A stretch of DNA of 8,788 nucleotides, taken from contig JAQGNA010000217.1 in the NCBI GenBank assembly GCA_028292075.1, positions 1 to 8,788 of the forward strand, in the 5' to 3' direction. This DNA comes from Rhodoferax sp. (GTDB lineage: Bacteria > Pseudomonadota > Gammaproteobacteria > Burkholderiales > Burkholderiaceae). Each line of letters opens with the position of its first letter. Within the stretch, counting starts at the first letter, position 1. The position numbers were made by a program, and so were the translations under genes. Under the pieces are notes generated by a model that was not told the DNA's origin, searched no databases, and saw nothing but the letters and a program-made list of their open reading frames with translations. Shown piece by piece: positions 1 to 7,357 of the stretch.

Positions 1-108
1 CAGGTGAGCCAGTGGCCCGGCGTGGTGACGGTGGGCGTGTTCGCGCACCAGAAGGCCGATGTGTGCCTGCTGGGCACCAACGCCGGCGTGAAGACGCTGA
101 AGTTCTGA
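1..108 (+). CDS. rpiA: Ribose-5-phosphate isomerase A, C-terminal end (partial)
   Basis: The first 35 codons in frame 1 end at a TGA at 106-108 and read as the last strand/helix segment of RpiA. The [20 protein letters not shown] stretch followed by GVKTLKF matches the family pattern in which a VVTVGLFA-like strand is followed by an AD(V/L)xLxGTxxGVKT tail. RpiA interconverts ribose-5-phosphate and ribulose-5-phosphate in the non-oxidative pentose phosphate pathway, in the cytosol. The catalytic residues lie upstream and are outside the window. The gene runs toward the minus-strand glutaredoxin-like gene, with only 33 bases between the two stop codons. The identification rests on a short but characteristic tail. 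Confidence 0.85.
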   Translation, partial: QVSQWPGVVTVGVFAHQKADVCLLGTNAGVKTLKF

Positions 109-116
109 GCGCACTC

Positions 117-143
117 GCCGCCCCTGCGGGCAGGCCGGCCTTT
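117..143 (+). terminator. Weak GC-rich hairpin between convergent rpiA and glutaredoxin-like genes
   Basis: The 33-base gap between the two convergent stop codons can fold. CCTG (123-126) pairs with CAGG (131-134) around a CGGG loop, and an outer GCC (117-119) pairs with GGC (137-139) across a small internal loop. Only TTT follows on the plus strand, so this is a poor intrinsic terminator for rpiA. It has no U-tract in the minus direction. It is the only termination-like structure in the gap. Confidence 0.25.
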
Positions 144-834
144 AAAACTGGATGCCGCCGGGGTTGGTGTTGGAGCGGACGTTGGCCGGCGGCGCGTTGA
201 CCGGTGCTGCGTTGCCCGGTGCCGCGTTGCCTGGGGCCGCCGCAGTGCCGGCAGCCCGCGGCGCCGGGGCTTCGATGGGCTTGGCCGCCACCAAAGGCGC
301 CGGGCTCGGTGCGCGGTAGCTGGGGGGCAGCTGCGAGGTCTTGGGGTAGGCCGCCGCGTCGAGGTATTGCGTCCACTCGACGTCTGAATAACCCTTGAGC
401 TGTTGCCCACCGATGGTGCCGAAAGGCAGGTTGCCTTCGCCGCTGATGCGCTTGAGCGCGTCGATGTCCTCGTTGGTGGTGATGGTGCGCTCGGTAAACG
501 GTACGCCACGGCTCACCAGCAGGTTGCGCGCCGCACCACAGGGCACGCAATCCGGCGCGGTGTAGAGCGTCACGGGAAAGCGCTGCACCACCTGTTGAAG
601 CTCGTAGGGCAGGCCGGCGCTGGTGCTGCGGCCCGAAGCCGCGGCGGTATTGGCCACGCTGGCCCTGCCGGGTGCCAACGGCGGAGGCGGCTGGTCGGAG
701 AACGAGACCTTGCCGTCTGGGCCCACGATGCGGTAGACGGTTTGCGCCTGAACGCCAGCGACGGCTGCGGTCAGCAGCGCCAGGCAGGCCAAGCCACGGG
801 TAAGTTTCGACAGAGCACGCATGTCCATGGTCAT
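142..834 (-). CDS. Exported DUF4124 / glutaredoxin-fold protein with CxxC motif
   Basis: A 230-residue protein. Residues 1-30 look like a Sec signal peptide: MRALSKLTR, a hydrophobic core, then VQA before QTVYR. Residues 31-60 match the DUF4124 pattern (VYRIVGPDGKVSFSDQPPP). Residues 87-160 look like a glutaredoxin fold with a CVPC motif (C96, C99) after the VTLYTAPD strand, and with LPFGTIGG near P137 in the cis-proline region. The tail (about 165-230) is Pro/Ala/Asn-rich. The ATG at 834 is preferred over longer upstream options because AGGA (841-844) sits 6 bases before it and the signal peptide starts right there. A periplasmic or envelope thiol-disulfide role is inferred; no substrate can be named. 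The gene begins 52 bases after prlC, so it is probably its last co-transcribed neighbour. Confidence 0.85.
   Translation of the reverse strand: MTMDMRALSKLTRGLACLALLTAAVAGVQAQTVYRIVGPDGKVSFSDQPPPPLAPGRASVANTAAASGRSTSAGLPYELQQVVQRFPVTLYTAPDCVPCGAARNLLVSRGVPFTERTITTNEDIDALKRISGEGNLPFGTIGGQQLKGYSDVEWTQYLDAAAYPKTSQLPPSYRAPSPAPLVAAKPIEAPAPRAAGTAAAPGNAAPGNAAPVNAPPANVRSNTNPGGIQF
179..238 (-). repeat. 15-bp tandem repeat encoding PGNAA-type pentapeptides
   Basis: Three clear 15-base units start at 194, 209 and 224 (each begins GCGTTG), with a degenerate fourth at 179. The period is a multiple of three. On the minus strand they encode the repeated Pro/Gly/Asn/Ala pentapeptides near residues 199-219 of the exported glutaredoxin-fold protein. 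The array probably varies in copy number between strains without shifting the frame. Confidence 0.7.
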
Positions 835-840
835 CGTTGT

Positions 841-844
841 TCCT
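841..844 (-). promoter_or_regulatory. Ribosome binding site of the exported glutaredoxin-like gene
   Basis: AGGA on the minus strand, 6 bases upstream of the ATG at 834. It selects that ATG over the in-frame ATGs at 828 and 822 and over the long upstream extension, which would run into prlC. Confidence 0.6.
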
Positions 845-886
845 GCTGGTTCGTCGGCAATGAAACCCGGCCCCCAGGGCCGCCGG

Positions 887-2950
887 TCACGCCATGCCCT
901 GGTGGCGAAGAAGGGCGTCGAGCGTGGGCTCGCGACCGCGGAAAGCCTTGAACGACTCCATCGCCGGTCGGCTGCCGCCGGCCTCCAGGATCGCTTCGCG
1001 GTATTTTCTTCCGGTTTCGATGTTTGGCAATCCGTCGGCTCCCGCGGTCTCCTCGAAGGCCGCATAAGCATCGGCGCTCAGCACCTCCGCCCACTTGTAG
1101 CTGTAGTAACCCGCCGCATAGCCGCCAGCAAAGATGTGGCTGAAGGTGTGCACCGAGCGGTTGAACTCCGGCGCGGGAAGCACCGCAACCTCGGCGCGCA
1201 CGTCGCGCAAGAGCGCCATGAAGTCGCCGGCCGGATCATGTGCGGTGTGCAGCAGCATGTCGAACAGCGAGAACTCGATCTGGCGCAGCGTCTGCAGGCC
1301 GCTCTGGAAGTTCTTGGCGGCGGTCATCTTGTCGAACAGTGCGCGTGGCAGCGGCTCTCCGCTGTCGACATGGGAAGTCATGTGCTTCAGCACGTCCCAC
1401 TCCCAGCAGAAGTTTTCCATGAACTGGCTTGGCAGTTCGACCGCGTCCCATTCGACGCCGCTGATGCCGGAAACGTCGCGCTCGTTCACCTGGGTCAGCA
1501 TGTGGTGAAGTCCGTGGCCGAACTCATGGAACAGCGTGGTGACGTCATCGTGTGTGAGCAGCGGCGGCTTGCCGTCCACGCCGCTTGCGAAGTTGCAAAC
1601 GAGTTGCGCGATGGGCGTCTGCAGCCGCTGGTCATCGGGGCGCAGCCAGCGCGCACGCACGTCGTCCATCCAGGCGCCACCTCGCTTGCCGGTGCGGGCC
1701 GACGGGTCGAGGTAGAACTGGCCCACCAGCTGCGGCGCCAGGCCTGCGGCGCCGGTTCGCTCGATCCGGTAGAACTCCACCGAGGGATGCCAGACCGGCG
1801 CCACGTCCTTCCGGATCGACACCTCGAACAGCGTCTCGATGATCTTGAACAGACCGGCCAGCACCTTGGGTGCGGTGAAGTACTGCTTGACCTCTTGCTC
1901 GCTGAAGGCATAGCGGGCTTCCTTCAGCTTCTCGCCCACATAGGCCCAGTCCCAGGGCTGCGGATCGGCCAGGCCCAGTTGGCTGGCGGCGAATTCGCGC
2001 AGGTCGGCCACGTCCTTGAGCGCATAGGGGCGGGCGCGCACGGCCAGGTCACGCAGAAAGGTCACCACTTGCTCGGGGGAGTCGGCCATCTTCGCCACCA
2101 CCGAGATTTCGCCGAAATTGCGGTAGCCGAGCAACTGCGCTTCTTCGCGGCGCAGCGCCAGGATCTCGCGGATGAGTTCGGTGTTGTCGTACTTCGCGGA
2201 TTCAGCCGGGGCCTGGTCGGAGGCTCGGGTCACATAGGCGCGGTACAGCTTTTCGCGCAGCAGGCTGCTTTCGGCAAACTGCATGACCGGCAAATAGCAG
2301 GGCATCTTCAGCGTGAGCTTGAAGCCGGCGCGACCATCGGCCTTGGCCGCCGATTGGGCGGTGGAAAGCACGTCTTCCGGCACGCCGCCTACTTCGTCCA
2401 CCGTGGCGTAGTAGGCGAAGGCATCGGTCGCGTCGAGCGCGTTCTCGCTGAATTTCTGGCTCAACTCGGCCTGGCGTTCCTGGATTTCGGCGAAGCGGGT
2501 CTTGGCGTCGCCGGTGAGGTCGGCACCGCTCAATACAAAATTACGCACGGCGTTGGCATGGGCGCGACGCTGTTCGGCATTCAGCGCGGCGGGGTCGATA
2601 GCCTTGTACTTGGCGAACAAGCGCTCGTCGGCGCCCAGGCGCGTCCAGAACTCGGTGACCACCGGCAGCGCCGCGTTGTAGGCGGCCCGCAGCGCCGGTG
2701 TGTCGGCCACGCTGTTGAGGTGGCTCACGGCGCCCCAGGCGCGGCTCAATTCCTCGGTAGCGACATCCAGGGTGGCCGCGATGGCGGTCCACTCGGCGGG
2801 AAAGTCGGGCTGCGTGACCTTTTCAAGGGCGGCGCTGGCGCGGGCCAACAGGATGTCCATGGCCGGGGCCACGTGTTCCGGCTGGATCTTGTCGAACAGC
2901 GGCAGGTCGGCGAAGTCGAGGAGCGGATTGGCGGTGCTGGAGGGTGTCAT
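887..2950 (-). CDS. prlC: Oligopeptidase A (M3 family zinc metallopeptidase)
   Basis: 687 residues, close to the roughly 680 of E. coli PrlC/OpdA. The M3 zinc site is complete: HEFGH at 475-479 (H475 and H479 as ligands, E476 catalytic) and the third ligand E505 in VELPSQ. The downstream HTFSHIFAGGYAAGYYSYKW stretch (601-620) supplies the substrate-binding His/Tyr cluster typical of thimet-type oligopeptidases. The N-terminus (NPLLDFADLPLFDKI) is the usual one for proteobacterial OpdA, so the ATG at 2950 is preferred although no good Shine-Dalgarno is seen. The enzyme acts in the cytosol on short peptides, including cleaved signal peptides. It lies 106 bases downstream of folD and 52 bases upstream of the exported redox gene. 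No damage is seen. Confidence 0.96.
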   Translation of the reverse strand: MTPSSTANPLLDFADLPLFDKIQPEHVAPAMDILLARASAALEKVTQPDFPAEWTAIAATLDVATEELSRAWGAVSHLNSVADTPALRAAYNAALPVVTEFWTRLGADERLFAKYKAIDPAALNAEQRRAHANAVRNFVLSGADLTGDAKTRFAEIQERQAELSQKFSENALDATDAFAYYATVDEVGGVPEDVLSTAQSAAKADGRAGFKLTLKMPCYLPVMQFAESSLLREKLYRAYVTRASDQAPAESAKYDNTELIREILALRREEAQLLGYRNFGEISVVAKMADSPEQVVTFLRDLAVRARPYALKDVADLREFAASQLGLADPQPWDWAYVGEKLKEARYAFSEQEVKQYFTAPKVLAGLFKIIETLFEVSIRKDVAPVWHPSVEFYRIERTGAAGLAPQLVGQFYLDPSARTGKRGGAWMDDVRARWLRPDDQRLQTPIAQLVCNFASGVDGKPPLLTHDDVTTLFHEFGHGLHHMLTQVNERDVSGISGVEWDAVELPSQFMENFCWEWDVLKHMTSHVDSGEPLPRALFDKMTAAKNFQSGLQTLRQIEFSLFDMLLHTAHDPAGDFMALLRDVRAEVAVLPAPEFNRSVHTFSHIFAGGYAAGYYSYKWAEVLSADAYAAFEETAGADGLPNIETGRKYREAILEAGGSRPAMESFKAFRGREPTLDALLRHQGMA

Positions 2951-3032
2951 GGTCGTTAGGTGGCGGCATGCCGAGTTGGTTCAAGGGCCGGACCGGATTT
3001 CGGTCAATCGCTGCGATAGGCAAATAGCAAGA

Positions 3033-3049
3033 TGGCCAGTAGTTGGCCA
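3033..3049 (-). terminator. Small hairpin between folD and prlC
   Basis: TGGCCA (3033-3038) and TGGCCA (3044-3049) are complementary around a 5-base loop, eight bases past the folD stop. In the transcript direction a mixed TCTTGCTATTT stretch follows. This is too short and too U-poor to be a firm terminator. It may be an attenuator or a 3'-end processing site within a folD-prlC transcript. The rest of the 106-base gap shows nothing clear. Confidence 0.25.
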
Positions 3050-3056
3050 CGACCGA

Positions 3057-3908
3057 TCAGGCGCCGGCTTTTTCGGCCGCGGTCAGGGTGTTGACCAGCA
3101 GCATGGCGCGGGTCATGGGGCCGACGCCGCCCGGCACCGGCGTGATCCAGCCGGCCACCTGGCGCACGCCTTCGAAGTCGACGTCGCCGCACAGCTTGCC
3201 GGCGTCGTCGCGGTTCATGCCCACGTCGATCACGACCGCGCCGGGCTTCACCATGTCGGCCGTCAGCACGTTGCGCTTGCCTACCGCGGCCACCACCACG
3301 TCGGCCTGCAGCGTCATGGCCTTGAGGTCGGGCGTGGCACTGTGGCAGATGGTGACCGTGGCGTTCTGTTGCAGCAGCATCAGCGCCATTGGCTTGCCCA
3401 CGATGTTGCTGCGGCCGATGACCACGGCATGCTTGCCGCGGAGGTCGTAGCCGATCGATTCGATCATCTTCATGCAGCCGTAGGGCGTGCAGGGCCAGAA
3501 GCCTGGCTGCCCCACCATCAGCGCGCCGGCGCTGGCCACGTGGAACCCGTCCACGTCCTTGGCCGGGGCGATGGCCTCGATCACCTTGTGGCTGTCCATG
3601 TGGCGCGGCAGTGGCAGTTGCACCAGGATGCCGTGGACTGCCGGGTCGCGGTTCAGGGTGTCGATGCGGGCCAGCAGGTCGGCTTCCGACATGTCGGCCG
3701 GGTGGCGTTCGAGCGTGGCTTCGAGGCCGGTCTGCTGGCTGTCGTTGACCTTGTGCTTCACGTAGACCTGGCTGGCCGGGTCTTCGCCCACCAGCACCAC
3801 GGCCAGGCGCGGCGCGATGCCCCGGGCCTTGAGTGCGGCGGTGCGGCCGGAGACTTCGGTGCGGATCTGTTGGGCGAGGGCGTTGCCGTCGATGAGTTGG
3901 GCGGTCAT
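3057..3908 (-). CDS. folD: Bifunctional methylenetetrahydrofolate dehydrogenase / cyclohydrolase
   Basis: 283 residues, close to the 288 of E. coli FolD. It oxidises 5,10-methylene-THF with NADP+ and then hydrolyses methenyl-THF to 10-formyl-THF in the cytosol, for purine and formyl-methionine synthesis. Visible signatures: YVKHK at 49-53 with catalytic Y49 and K53; ILVQLPLP at 94-101; KDVDGFH at 117-123; the Rossmann motif [13 protein letters not shown] (about 163-175) for NADP; and [12 protein letters not shown] at 255-266. The ATG at 3908 is chosen because [16 protein letters not shown] is the standard FolD N-terminus. A 45-residue upstream extension shows no FolD-like sequence. No clear Shine-Dalgarno is visible. 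The fixJ-like terminator just upstream implies its own promoter. It is probably the first gene of a folD-prlC-redox transcript. Confidence 0.97.
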   Translation of the reverse strand: MTAQLIDGNALAQQIRTEVSGRTAALKARGIAPRLAVVLVGEDPASQVYVKHKVNDSQQTGLEATLERHPADMSEADLLARIDTLNRDPAVHGILVQLPLPRHMDSHKVIEAIAPAKDVDGFHVASAGALMVGQPGFWPCTPYGCMKMIESIGYDLRGKHAVVIGRSNIVGKPMALMLLQQNATVTICHSATPDLKAMTLQADVVVAAVGKRNVLTADMVKPGAVVIDVGMNRDDAGKLCGDVDFEGVRQVAGWITPVPGGVGPMTRAMLLVNTLTAAEKAGA

Positions 3909-3966
3909 GTGTTGGTGAGTGGGGTGGACCGGTGCGGATGGGAGGGCCGCGGTGATCGTGAGAGGG

Positions 3967-3995
3967 ATGATGGCGCCTGGGGCGTTTCGGTGCAA
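3967..3995 (-). promoter_or_regulatory. Candidate sigma70 promoter for folD
   Basis: On the minus strand TTGCAC (3995-3990) and CATCAT (3972-3967) are separated by 17 bases and lie about 60 bases ahead of the folD ATG. Both hexamers are imperfect (about 4 of 6 matches each). The call leans on the position: a terminator for the preceding gene lies just upstream, so folD needs a promoter within 3909-4020. Nothing else distinct is seen in that stretch. Confidence 0.25.
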
Positions 3996-4020
3996 ACCGG
4001 GGTCACCGCGGGCTGAATGC

Positions 4021-4052
4021 AAAACGCCCGCTGGCAGGGGCAAGACGGGCGT
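4021..4052 (-). terminator. Intrinsic terminator after the FixJ-like response regulator gene
   Basis: On the minus strand, ACGCCCG (4052-4046) pairs with CGGGCGT (4030-4024) around a 15-base loop and is followed by a run of T ending at 4021. It lies 21 bases beyond the stop codon of the response regulator. It works only in the minus direction. It separates the two-component operon from folD. Confidence 0.75.
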
Positions 4053-4073
4053 GGTTCGCAGCGAAAAGTTGCG

Positions 4074-4700
4074 TCAGGATTTTGGCGCCTGCTGTCCGAG
4101 GGCGATCTTCAACAGGTCGGCCACGGTGTTGGCATTGAGATTTTCCATGATGTTGGCACGGTGCGCCTCCACCGTCTTGATGCTGATGCCCAGGTCGTCG
4201 GCGATCTGTTTGTTCAGCCGGCCGGCGACGATGCGCTCGAGCACCTGGGTTTCGCGCGAGGTGAGCTTCGACAGCAGCGCGCCGCGGCTGGCGGCCTGCT
4301 GGTAGTCGGTGAACGCGCCCTTGGCATGCTCGAGCATCCGCTCGACCAGGGTCACGAGTTCGTCTTCCTTGAAAGGCTTCTGGATGAAGTCCATGGCGCC
4401 CTTCTTCATGGTGTCGACCGCCATGGGCACGTCACCGTGGCCGGTGATGAACACGATGGGCAGAGGCGATTTGCGCTCGATCAGGCGGTCTTGCAGTTCG
4501 AGCCCCGTCATTCCGGCCATGCGGATATCGACGATCAGGCAGGCGACCTCGCGCTGGTCGTAGCGGCTCAGGAACGACTCCGCCGAGTCGAAGCAACGCA
4601 CGCGGTAGTCCTTGCCCTCGAGCAGCCATTGCAGCGAATCGCGCACGGCCTCGTCGTCGTCCACCACATAGACGGTGCCTTTTTTGGGAATCAAACTCAT
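4074..4700 (-). CDS. FixJ-family response regulator (REC + LuxR-type HTH)
   Basis: 208 residues, the normal FixJ/DctR/TtrR-type length. An N-terminal receiver domain (about 9-120) has acidic pocket D14-D16, phosphoacceptor D58 in CLIVDIRM, T86 and K108 (IQKPF). A LuxR/GerE-type helix-turn-helix follows at about 144-198 (LTSRETQVLERIVAGRLNKQ, then IADDLGISIKTVEAHRANIM). It should be a DNA-binding transcriptional regulator activated by phosphorylation from the adjacent kinase. The ATG overlaps the kinase stop by 4 bases (ATGA) and has a GGAG 7 bases upstream inside the kinase gene, so the two are translationally coupled. All key residues are intact. The true target genes are unknown; aceE, which diverges from this operon, is the obvious candidate. 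I assign no gene symbol because fixJ would imply nitrogen-fixation control, which nothing here supports. Confidence 0.94.
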   Translation of the reverse strand: MSLIPKKGTVYVVDDDEAVRDSLQWLLEGKDYRVRCFDSAESFLSRYDQREVACLIVDIRMAGMTGLELQDRLIERKSPLPIVFITGHGDVPMAVDTMKKGAMDFIQKPFKEDELVTLVERMLEHAKGAFTDYQQAASRGALLSKLTSRETQVLERIVAGRLNKQIADDLGISIKTVEAHRANIMENLNANTVADLLKIALGQQAPKS

Positions 4701-7357
4701 GCAGTCACTCCGGAGTCTTTAGGAAAATCTTGTTGGGAAATCGCCGGGCGATGGGACGATGAATCGGCCATGGCGGTGACGGGAAGGCCGGCTTCGGCAG
4801 CAGCCTGGGCCGAAGCCTGGGCAGAAGCCGGTGGCGAAGCGGAGCTGGTCGGTGCCAAAGCGTGTTTTGCCAATGGAATCCAGAACGTGAAGCGGCATCC
4901 AGTGCCTTCGCTTCCATTGTAGAGGTTCTCCGCCTGCATCCTTCCCATGTGGGATTCGACGATGCTGCGGCACAGGTTGAGCCCGATGCCCATGCCCTCG
5001 GCCTTGGTGGAGAAGAAGGCCTCGAACAGGCGTTCCTTGACCTCCGGCGCCAGTCCCTTGCCGGTGTCGGTCACTGAAAATTCGACGCCCGGCTTGTCGT
5101 CTTCCATCTTGGGCAGCACCCGCAGCTCGATGTTGCGGTTGGCCGTCGGACGCTCCGCCAGGTCAATGGCCTCGGCCGCATTGCGGAGCAGGTTCACCAG
5201 CACCTGCTCGATCAGGATCGGGTCCACCAGCAGCCTGGGCAGGCGCGCCGCAACATAGTGGCTGAGCCGCACGTTGCGCCGGCGCAGCTCGATGCCGGCC
5301 AGCTCCACCGCCTCGAACACCATGTTCTCCACGTCCGACAGGCTGCGGTTGGGTTCACTGCGTTTCACGAATGACTGGATGCGCTGGATGATCTGGCCGG
5401 CCCGCTGTGCCTGGCGCGCGGTCTTCTCCAACGCGGCGATGAGGTCGGCCTCGGCAATGCCCGCGCCGTTGATGCGCGAGATGATGCCGTTGCAATAGTT
5501 GCTGATGGCGGCGAGCGGCTGGTTCAGCTCATGGGCAACGCTCGATGCCATCTCGCCCATGGTGATCAGCCGGCTCGAGCTTTGCGCGCGTTCGGTCTGC
5601 GCGGCATATTGCTCCTCGGCGCGGCGCCGCGGCGTGATGTCGGTGGCGATCACCATCTGCACCAGGCGGCCGTCCACCCAGCTCAGGTACCGCGAACGTA
5701 CCTCGAGCCATTTGCCCAGCGTGGGGGCGAATATTTCCGCGCTTTCGACCTCGGTGCTGGTGAGGCTGTCGGTGGGCAGGCCGGCGAACGAGTCGACATC
5801 GTCCAGCGCTTCGTCGTTCTCGGGCGTGACCGGCATGCCGGCCTGGGCGACGAGTTCCTCGTGGCCGTCGGTCTGCACGCCGAACCAAAGGCGGTAGAGC
5901 TTGTTGGCGAACAGCAGCTCGTGGCTGTTGATGGGCGCGACCGACACCGACGCATCGAGCGCTTCGAGCACTGTGGTGAAGCGTTCGTACGATGCCGACA
6001 GCTGCTCCCTGATGCGGTTTGGCTCGGTGATGTCGGTCATCGAAGTCATCCAGCCCGTTTGCTTGCCGATCGCATCGATGAGCGGCGACACATACAGGCG
6101 GGCGTCGAAGATCGAGCCGTCGCGGCGCTTCACGCGGACCTGGAAGCCGGCGGGCGTGGAGCGGCCATTCAGCTCGTCCTCGAGCCGGGCGACCAGGTAG
6201 TCTCGGTCTTCCTCGGGCCAATAGACGAAGGGCGCGGTCTTGCCGATGAGCTCGGATTCATTCCACCCCGTCATCTGGCAGAAGGCCGCGTTCACGTAGC
6301 TGATGCGGCCCTGCAGGTCGAGCGCGCGCATGCCGGTGAGCATGGAGTTCTCCATCGCTCGGCGGAAATTGGTTTCGGCCACCAGCGCCTGCTGGGCTTG
6401 CAGCCGGCGGCGGGTGTGGCGCCAGTTGCCGATCAGCATCCACGCCGTGAGCACGCTCAGCGCACCGACCAGCCAGAACAGGCCGCTGCCGATCACGCCC
6501 TGGGAGGTACGGTAGGCCTGGGCGCGCAGCACCAGGCCATTGCCGACCGGCGACACCGGCACCTCATAGGCCGCGGCCTGGCTCGACCAGGGCATGAAGC
6601 GGCTGCCCACCGGGCGGATGGGCAGGGCGTTGCCCGCCAGCACCCGGCCGTTGCCGTTCAGCAGCGACACCGCGTACTTGGCCTGCACTTCGGACGGCAC
6701 CCCGTAGCGCAACAGACCCTCGTTGGCGTATTCGGCCAGCAGCACACCGGAGAAGCGACCGCGGTCGTTCAGCGGAATGTGCAGCTGGAGCAGCGCAACC
6801 GCCTCGTTGCCGGCCGGCTGCGCATAGACCGGCTGCTGCAGGTCGCGTGCCAGGCTGAAGGTGCTTTCGGTGTCCCCGCCGGGCCGTAGCACCTGGTCCG
6901 GCACACGGGCCTGTGCGGGCGGCAAACTGGGCGCGGAATAGGCGGCCAGGGTGCGGCGGCGTTCGTCGATCCAGCTCACCGTCTGCACCTCGGGGTACTG
7001 GGCAATCAGCGATTCGGCGCGGCTCAAAAACTCCTGCGGGTCGACTTCTTCGTTGGAGATGTCGCGGGCGATGCGCATCAACTGCTCCTGTCGTTCGAGC
7101 AGTCGCAGGCGGATTTGCTGCTGGGTGTATTCGACGTCGCGCTTCACCGCCTCCTGCTCGCGCTCGACCTCCTGCAACCGCAGGTACATGAACGAGGAAC
7201 CAATGGCCGCAAAGAACAGAAGCACGGCGATGAGCGGGGCGAGCATGGCATAGCGGTCTTGCCGATGCGGCGTCTGCCGCCGCCACCATCGACGCCACCA
7301 GTTGCCGCTCTTCGGAGGCGGACGGCTGGGGCTGAGGGGCGAGGGGCGCGAGGGCAT
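4697..7357 (-). CDS. Membrane-bound double-PAS sensor histidine kinase (DctS/FixL-like)
   Basis: 886 residues. A basic Trp/Arg-rich N-terminus (20-27) is followed by TM1 (about 38-58) and a probable periplasmic sensing domain (about 60-285) that opens with a long charged helix. TM2 is at about 290-310. Two cytoplasmic PAS domains follow (about 328-447 and 453-577, each ending in TDIT). The HisKA domain has phosphoacceptor H609 in SSVAHELNQPLAA. The ATPase domain has N-box NLLRNAAEAI (722-731), G1 DTGKG (764-768), the F-box region LFEAFFSTK (777-785) and G2 GMGIGL (788-793). The last 56 residues are low-complexity Ala/Ser/Pro. The periplasmic-PAS-kinase layout with a FixJ-type partner resembles DctS/DctR of carboxylate sensing; the ligand is inferred, not shown. 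PAS1 lacks an obvious FixL-type heme histidine. An in-frame TGA two codons before ATG 7357 limits the start; no well-spaced Shine-Dalgarno is seen, and M38 is an alternative. Confidence 0.93.
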   Translation of the reverse strand: MPSRPSPLSPSRPPPKSGNWWRRWWRRQTPHRQDRYAMLAPLIAVLLFFAAIGSSFMYLRLQEVEREQEAVKRDVEYTQQQIRLRLLERQEQLMRIARDISNEEVDPQEFLSRAESLIAQYPEVQTVSWIDERRRTLAAYSAPSLPPAQARVPDQVLRPGGDTESTFSLARDLQQPVYAQPAGNEAVALLQLHIPLNDRGRFSGVLLAEYANEGLLRYGVPSEVQAKYAVSLLNGNGRVLAGNALPIRPVGSRFMPWSSQAAAYEVPVSPVGNGLVLRAQAYRTSQGVIGSGLFWLVGALSVLTAWMLIGNWRHTRRRLQAQQALVAETNFRRAMENSMLTGMRALDLQGRISYVNAAFCQMTGWNESELIGKTAPFVYWPEEDRDYLVARLEDELNGRSTPAGFQVRVKRRDGSIFDARLYVSPLIDAIGKQTGWMTSMTDITEPNRIREQLSASYERFTTVLEALDASVSVAPINSHELLFANKLYRLWFGVQTDGHEELVAQAGMPVTPENDEALDDVDSFAGLPTDSLTSTEVESAEIFAPTLGKWLEVRSRYLSWVDGRLVQMVIATDITPRRRAEEQYAAQTERAQSSSRLITMGEMASSVAHELNQPLAAISNYCNGIISRINGAGIAEADLIAALEKTARQAQRAGQIIQRIQSFVKRSEPNRSLSDVENMVFEAVELAGIELRRRNVRLSHYVAARLPRLLVDPILIEQVLVNLLRNAAEAIDLAERPTANRNIELRVLPKMEDDKPGVEFSVTDTGKGLAPEVKERLFEAFFSTKAEGMGIGLNLCRSIVESHMGRMQAENLYNGSEGTGCRFTFWIPLAKHALAPTSSASPPASAQASAQAAAEAGLPVTAMADSSSHRPAISQQDFPKDSGVTA
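4708..4711 (-). promoter_or_regulatory. Ribosome binding site of the response regulator, inside the kinase gene
   Basis: GGAG on the minus strand lies 7 bases before the ATG at 4700 and inside the last codons of the kinase. Together with the ATGA stop/start overlap it indicates translational coupling of the two proteins. Confidence 0.65.
4803..4838 (-). repeat. 12-bp tandem repeat in the kinase C-terminal tail
   Basis: Three consecutive 12-base units start at 4803, 4815 and 4827. The first two differ at one base (GCCTGGGCCGAA and GCCTGGGCAGAA) and the third is degenerate. They encode the Ala/Ser/Gln repeats near residues 840-851 of the sensor kinase, beyond its catalytic core. Confidence 0.6.

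Noticed and set aside
835..1071. N-terminal extension of the exported redox protein up to an ATG at 1071
   Set aside because: The extension would overlap the end of prlC and place a signal peptide in mid-protein. The ATG at 834 has a well-spaced AGGA and starts directly at the signal peptide.
821..2959. A 712-codon open frame on the plus strand, antisense to prlC
   Set aside because: It mirrors the prlC frame in high-GC DNA, where stops are rare on the opposite strand. Its translation is Gly/His/Arg/Leu-rich without any recognisable domain, while the minus frame is a full M3 peptidase with an intact active site.
2700..4016. A 438-codon plus-strand frame across prlC and folD
   Set aside because: It runs across parts of two clear minus-strand genes and the gap between them, shows no family motif, and has a composition typical of antisense shadow frames.
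3909..4043. N-terminal extension of FolD to an ATG at 4043
   Set aside because: The extra 45 residues have no FolD similarity, and they would start inside the preceding terminator hairpin.
5531..6889. A 452-codon plus-strand frame antisense to the sensor kinase
   Set aside because: The minus strand here encodes PAS domains and kinase motifs in order. The plus frame has no recognisable motif and a shadow-type residue composition.
4697..7357. Calling the pair fixL/fixJ for nitrogen fixation
   Set aside because: Similarity is at family level only. The heme-binding His appears absent, and no nif/fix or cbb3 oxidase gene is in the window.
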